A DNA stretch of 64,000 bases from Streptomyces caatingaensis (GTDB taxonomy: Bacteria > Actinomycetota > Actinomycetes > Streptomycetales > Streptomycetaceae), in NCBI RefSeq assembly GCF_001187435.1, contig NZ_LFXA01000010.1, forward strand, positions 62,001 to 126,000. Reading direction: 5' to 3'. The notes under the pieces are model-generated. The model was not told the origin of the DNA. It saw nothing but the letters and a program-made list of their open reading frames with translations, and did no database searches. The number at the start of each line of letters is the position of its first letter. Position 1 is the first letter of the stretch. Below are positions 61,686-64,000 of this stretch, one piece after another. The position numbers were made by a program, and so were the translations under genes.

Positions 61686-63185
61686 TCAGACGGCCTGGAC
61701 GAACTTCCGCAGCTCCGCGGCGAGTTCCTCGTGGACCCGGGCCTTGACCAGGGTGCCCTCGGCGGTGTGCTCCTCGGAGAGCACCTCGCCGTCCGAGTGG
61801 ATGCGGGCGGTCAGCGACCCGTGCGTGTACGGCACGAGGGCCTCGACCTCGACCGCGGGCCGCGGCAGGCGGTCGTCGATGAGCGCGAGCAGCTCGTCGA
61901 TGCCCTCGCCGGTCCGCGCGGACACGGCGATCGAGTGCTTCTCGACGCGCAGCAGCCGCTGGAGGACCAACGGATCGGCCGCGTCCGCCTTGTTGACCAC
62001 GACGATCTCGGGGACGTCGGTGGCGCCCACGTCGCGGATGACCTCGCGGACGGCGGCCAGCTGCTCCTCCGGCGCCGGGTGCGAGCCGTCCACCACGTGC
62101 AGGATCAGGTCGGAGTCGCCGACCTCCTCCATGGTGGAGCGGAACGCCTCGACGAGGTGGTGCGGCAGGTGCCGGACGAAGCCGACGGTGTCGGCGAGGG
62201 TGTAGAGCCGCCCGCCGGGCGTCTCGGCCCGGCGCACGGTGGGGTCGAGGGTGGCGAACAGCGCGTTCTCCACCAGGACTCCGGCGCCGGTGAGGCGGTT
62301 GAGCAGCGAGGACTTGCCCGCGTTGGTGTAGCCGGCGATGGCGACCGAGGGCACCTTGTTGCGCTTGCGCTCCTGGCGCTTGAGGTCGCGGCCGGTCTTC
62401 ATCTCCGCGATCTCCCGGCGCATCTTCGCCATCTTCTCGCGGATCCGCCGCCGGTCCGTCTCGATCTTGGTCTCACCGGGGCCACGGGTGGCCATGCCGC
62501 CGCCGGACGAACCGGAGCCGCCACCGCCCATCTGCCGCGACAGCGACTGGCCCCAGCCGCGCAGCCTCGGCAGCATGTACTGCATCTGCGCCAGGGAGAC
62601 CTGCGCCTTGCCCTCGCGGGACTTGGCGTGCTGGGCGAAGATGTCGAGGATCAGCGCGGTGCGGTCGACCACCTTGACCTTGACGACGTCCTCGAGGTGG
62701 ATCAGCTGGCCGGGGCTCAGCTCACCGTCGCAGACGACGGTGTCGGCGCCGGTCTCCAGCACGATGTCCCGCAGCTCCTGGGCCTTGCCGGAGCCGATGT
62801 ACGTGGCCGGGTCGGGCTTGTCGCGGCGCTGGATCACGCCGTCCAGGACGAGGGCGCCGGCGGTCTCGGCGAGCGCGGCCAGCTCCGCGAGGGAGTTCTC
62901 GGCGTCCTGGACCGTGCCGGACGTCCAGACGCCGACCAGCACCACGCGCTCCAGGCGCAGCTGCCGGTACTCGACCTCGGTGACGTCCTCCAGCTCGGTG
63001 GAGAGACCGGCGACGCGGCGCAGGGCCGCGCGCTCGGAGCGGTCGTACTGGTCGCCGTCGCGCTCCCCGTCGATCTCGTGGCTCCAGGCGACGTCCTCTT
63101 CCATCAGGGCGTCGGCCCGAAGACCCTCGGCGAGGCTCTGCCGGTCCTGCGGCCGGTCCTGGGGAAGGGAAGAAGTGGAGGTCAT
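61686..63185 (-). CDS. hflX: GTPase HflX
   Basis: The 499-residue ribosome-associated GTPase rescues or splits stalled ribosomes under stress. It has an N-terminal HflX domain (~80-270), a Gly/Ser-rich linker (GGGGSGSSGGG), G1 GYTNAGKSS, G3 DTVGFVRHLP and G4 NKAD. A C-terminal helical domain follows. An acidic N-terminal extension of ~75 residues precedes the conserved core. The ATG at 63185 has AAAGGA upstream. Confidence 0.95.
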   Translation of the reverse strand: MTSTSSLPQDRPQDRQSLAEGLRADALMEEDVAWSHEIDGERDGDQYDRSERAALRRVAGLSTELEDVTEVEYRQLRLERVVLVGVWTSGTVQDAENSLAELAALAETAGALVLDGVIQRRDKPDPATYIGSGKAQELRDIVLETGADTVVCDGELSPGQLIHLEDVVKVKVVDRTALILDIFAQHAKSREGKAQVSLAQMQYMLPRLRGWGQSLSRQMGGGGSGSSGGGMATRGPGETKIETDRRRIREKMAKMRREIAEMKTGRDLKRQERKRNKVPSVAIAGYTNAGKSSLLNRLTGAGVLVENALFATLDPTVRRAETPGGRLYTLADTVGFVRHLPHHLVEAFRSTMEEVGDSDLILHVVDGSHPAPEEQLAAVREVIRDVGATDVPEIVVVNKADAADPLVLQRLLRVEKHSIAVSARTGEGIDELLALIDDRLPRPAVEVEALVPYTHGSLTARIHSDGEVLSEEHTAEGTLVKARVHEELAAELRKFVQAV

Positions 63186-63323
63186 GTGATCCTTTGCTCG
63201 TCGGGTGTGCGGAGGGCGGGGCCCGAAGGTCCCTGTGTCGACAACGCTCCGCGGCCCCCGGGGATTCCCCGCGGCCCGCCGCGCCGGGCGACAGGACGAT
63301 GTTCCCACGCCGCGCCGGGGGCG

Positions 63324-64000
63324 TCACGCGGGTTTCCGGGTGGGCTTCCAGTCGGGGTGGCCCGGCATCGGCGGGGTCGTCGGCTCGTACAGCCAGGCGT
63401 GCAGGAACGGGGCGAGGTTCCGGTGGGCGACCCGGGAGGCGAGGCGGACGAAGTCGGCGGTGGACGCGGTGGAGTCGCGGTGGGCGGAGACCCACGCGCG
63501 CTCCAGCTCCTCGAAGGCGGGGGTGCCGATCTTCTGCCGCAGGGCGTAGAGGACCAGCAGGCTGCCGTCGTAGACGACCGGCCGGAAGATGCCGACCTTC
63601 TTGCCGGGGGCCGGGGCCTTGAGGAGCGCGGGCGGTCCGCCGTCGGTCCGCATCAGGTCGGAGAACTCGTACGCCCGGCGGACCCGGTCCTCCAGCTTCC
63701 GCCCGCCCCTGGACTCGGCGTACAGGGACTCGTACCAGGTGGCGTGGGCCTCGTTGAGCCAGACGTCGGACCAGGTGCGGGGGGTGACGCTGTCGCCGAA
63801 CCACTGGTGGGCCAGCTCGTGGACCATCACCGACTCCACGTACCAGGAGGGCAGGTCGGTGCGGGTGAACAGGTCGCGCTCGAAGAGGGAGAGGGTCTGG
63901 GTCTCCAGCTCGAAGCCGGTGGACGCCTCGGCGATCAGCACCCCGTAGTTCTCGAAGGGGTACTTCCCCAGCTTCCCCTCCAGCCACGACAGATGCTCGG
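63324..64000 (-). CDS. M1 family aminopeptidase, C-terminal part (truncated by window edge)
   Basis: About 224 codons are present. The zinc motif HELAHQWFG with downstream NEAHATW (glutamate ligand) and the TGFELETQT exopeptidase region identify a gluzincin of the M1 group. The catalytic Tyr is in PVVYDGSLLVLYALR. The N-terminus lies beyond position 64000. The C-terminus is short (about 120 residues after the metal site), so this is one of the small secreted M1 proteins without the long helical domain of PepN. Confidence 0.9.
   Translation of the reverse strand, partial: EHLSWLEGKLGKYPFENYGVLIAEASTGFELETQTLSLFERDLFTRTDLPSWYVESVMVHELAHQWFGDSVTPRTWSDVWLNEAHATWYESLYAESRGGRKLEDRVRRAYEFSDLMRTDGGPPALLKAPAPGKKVGIFRPVVYDGSLLVLYALRQKIGTPAFEELERAWVSAHRDSTASTADFVRLASRVAHRNLAPFLHAWLYEPTTPPMPGHPDWKPTRKPA

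Overview
This 64 kb window is chromosomal core DNA from a Streptomyces. The sequence is uniformly very GC-rich, many genes start with GTG and have GA-rich Shine-Dalgarno sites, and the gene set is typical of the genus: sepH, hrdB, whiH, the NrdR/NrdJ pair, a DasR-type site at ptsH, a DmdR1/IdeR-type iron box and a c-di-AMP riboswitch before a cell-wall peptidase. From memory, the order is colinear with S. coelicolor from SCO5855 (sepH) at the left to SCO5796 (hflX) at the right. I see no phage, insertion sequence, tRNA, rRNA or CRISPR.

Region 1 (1-18.7 kb) holds the end of sepH, a rhodanese, a VOC protein, thymidine kinase, a phosphatase coupled to a DUF5998 protein, a Pat-type GNAT/acyl-CoA-synthetase fusion, HPr (ptsH), a GntR regulator, an M23 peptidase under a ydaO-type riboswitch, an active/inactive M16 peptidase pair, topoisomerase IV subunit A (parC), a repeat-rich spacer, a CobW-type metallochaperone with a His-rich loop, and a sucrase/ferredoxin-like protein whose start codon touches an iron box.

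Region 2 (18.7-33.7 kb) holds a NitT/TauT-type ABC importer divergent from a CitA/CitB-like two-component system, a second NarL-type two-component system, topoisomerase IV subunit B (parE) with a perfect LexA box in its upstream spacer, a DUF7455 zinc-ribbon protein, a trypsin-like protease, the principal sigma factor hrdB, and the sporulation regulator whiH.

Region 3 (34-49.2 kb) holds an ABC ATPase-permease fusion, a NUDIX/NrtR-like regulator with a palindrome at its promoter, a glycogen-debranching-like protein, a DUF4192 protein and a nucleic-acid group: RecQ with a C-terminal ComF-like phosphoribosyltransferase domain, a protein resembling a degenerate RadC, a protein resembling the detached C-terminal domain of a UvrD-type helicase, and RNase HII. 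An ADP-ribosylglycohydrolase, a histidine phosphatase, a TetR regulator, a DUF4937 protein and a small VOC protein follow.

Region 4 (49.3-64 kb) holds the B12-dependent ribonucleotide reductase nrdJ with its repressor nrdR, then lexA (divergent, with its own SOS box), a DinG/XPD-type helicase, a siderophore pair (IucA/IucC synthetase plus an aminotransferase homologue that has lost its PLP lysine), a secreted serine protease, hflX, and the C-terminal part of an M1 aminopeptidase. DNA topology, dNTP supply and DNA-damage control are thus concentrated in one region.

The observations I rank highest are the PLP-lysine-less aminotransferase, the perfect SOS box between parE and DUF7455, the iron box at the sucrase/ferredoxin gene, and the recQ-PRTase/RadC-like/UvrD-like/rnhB neighbourhood. 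No wholly novel multi-gene system is demonstrable from sequence alone.
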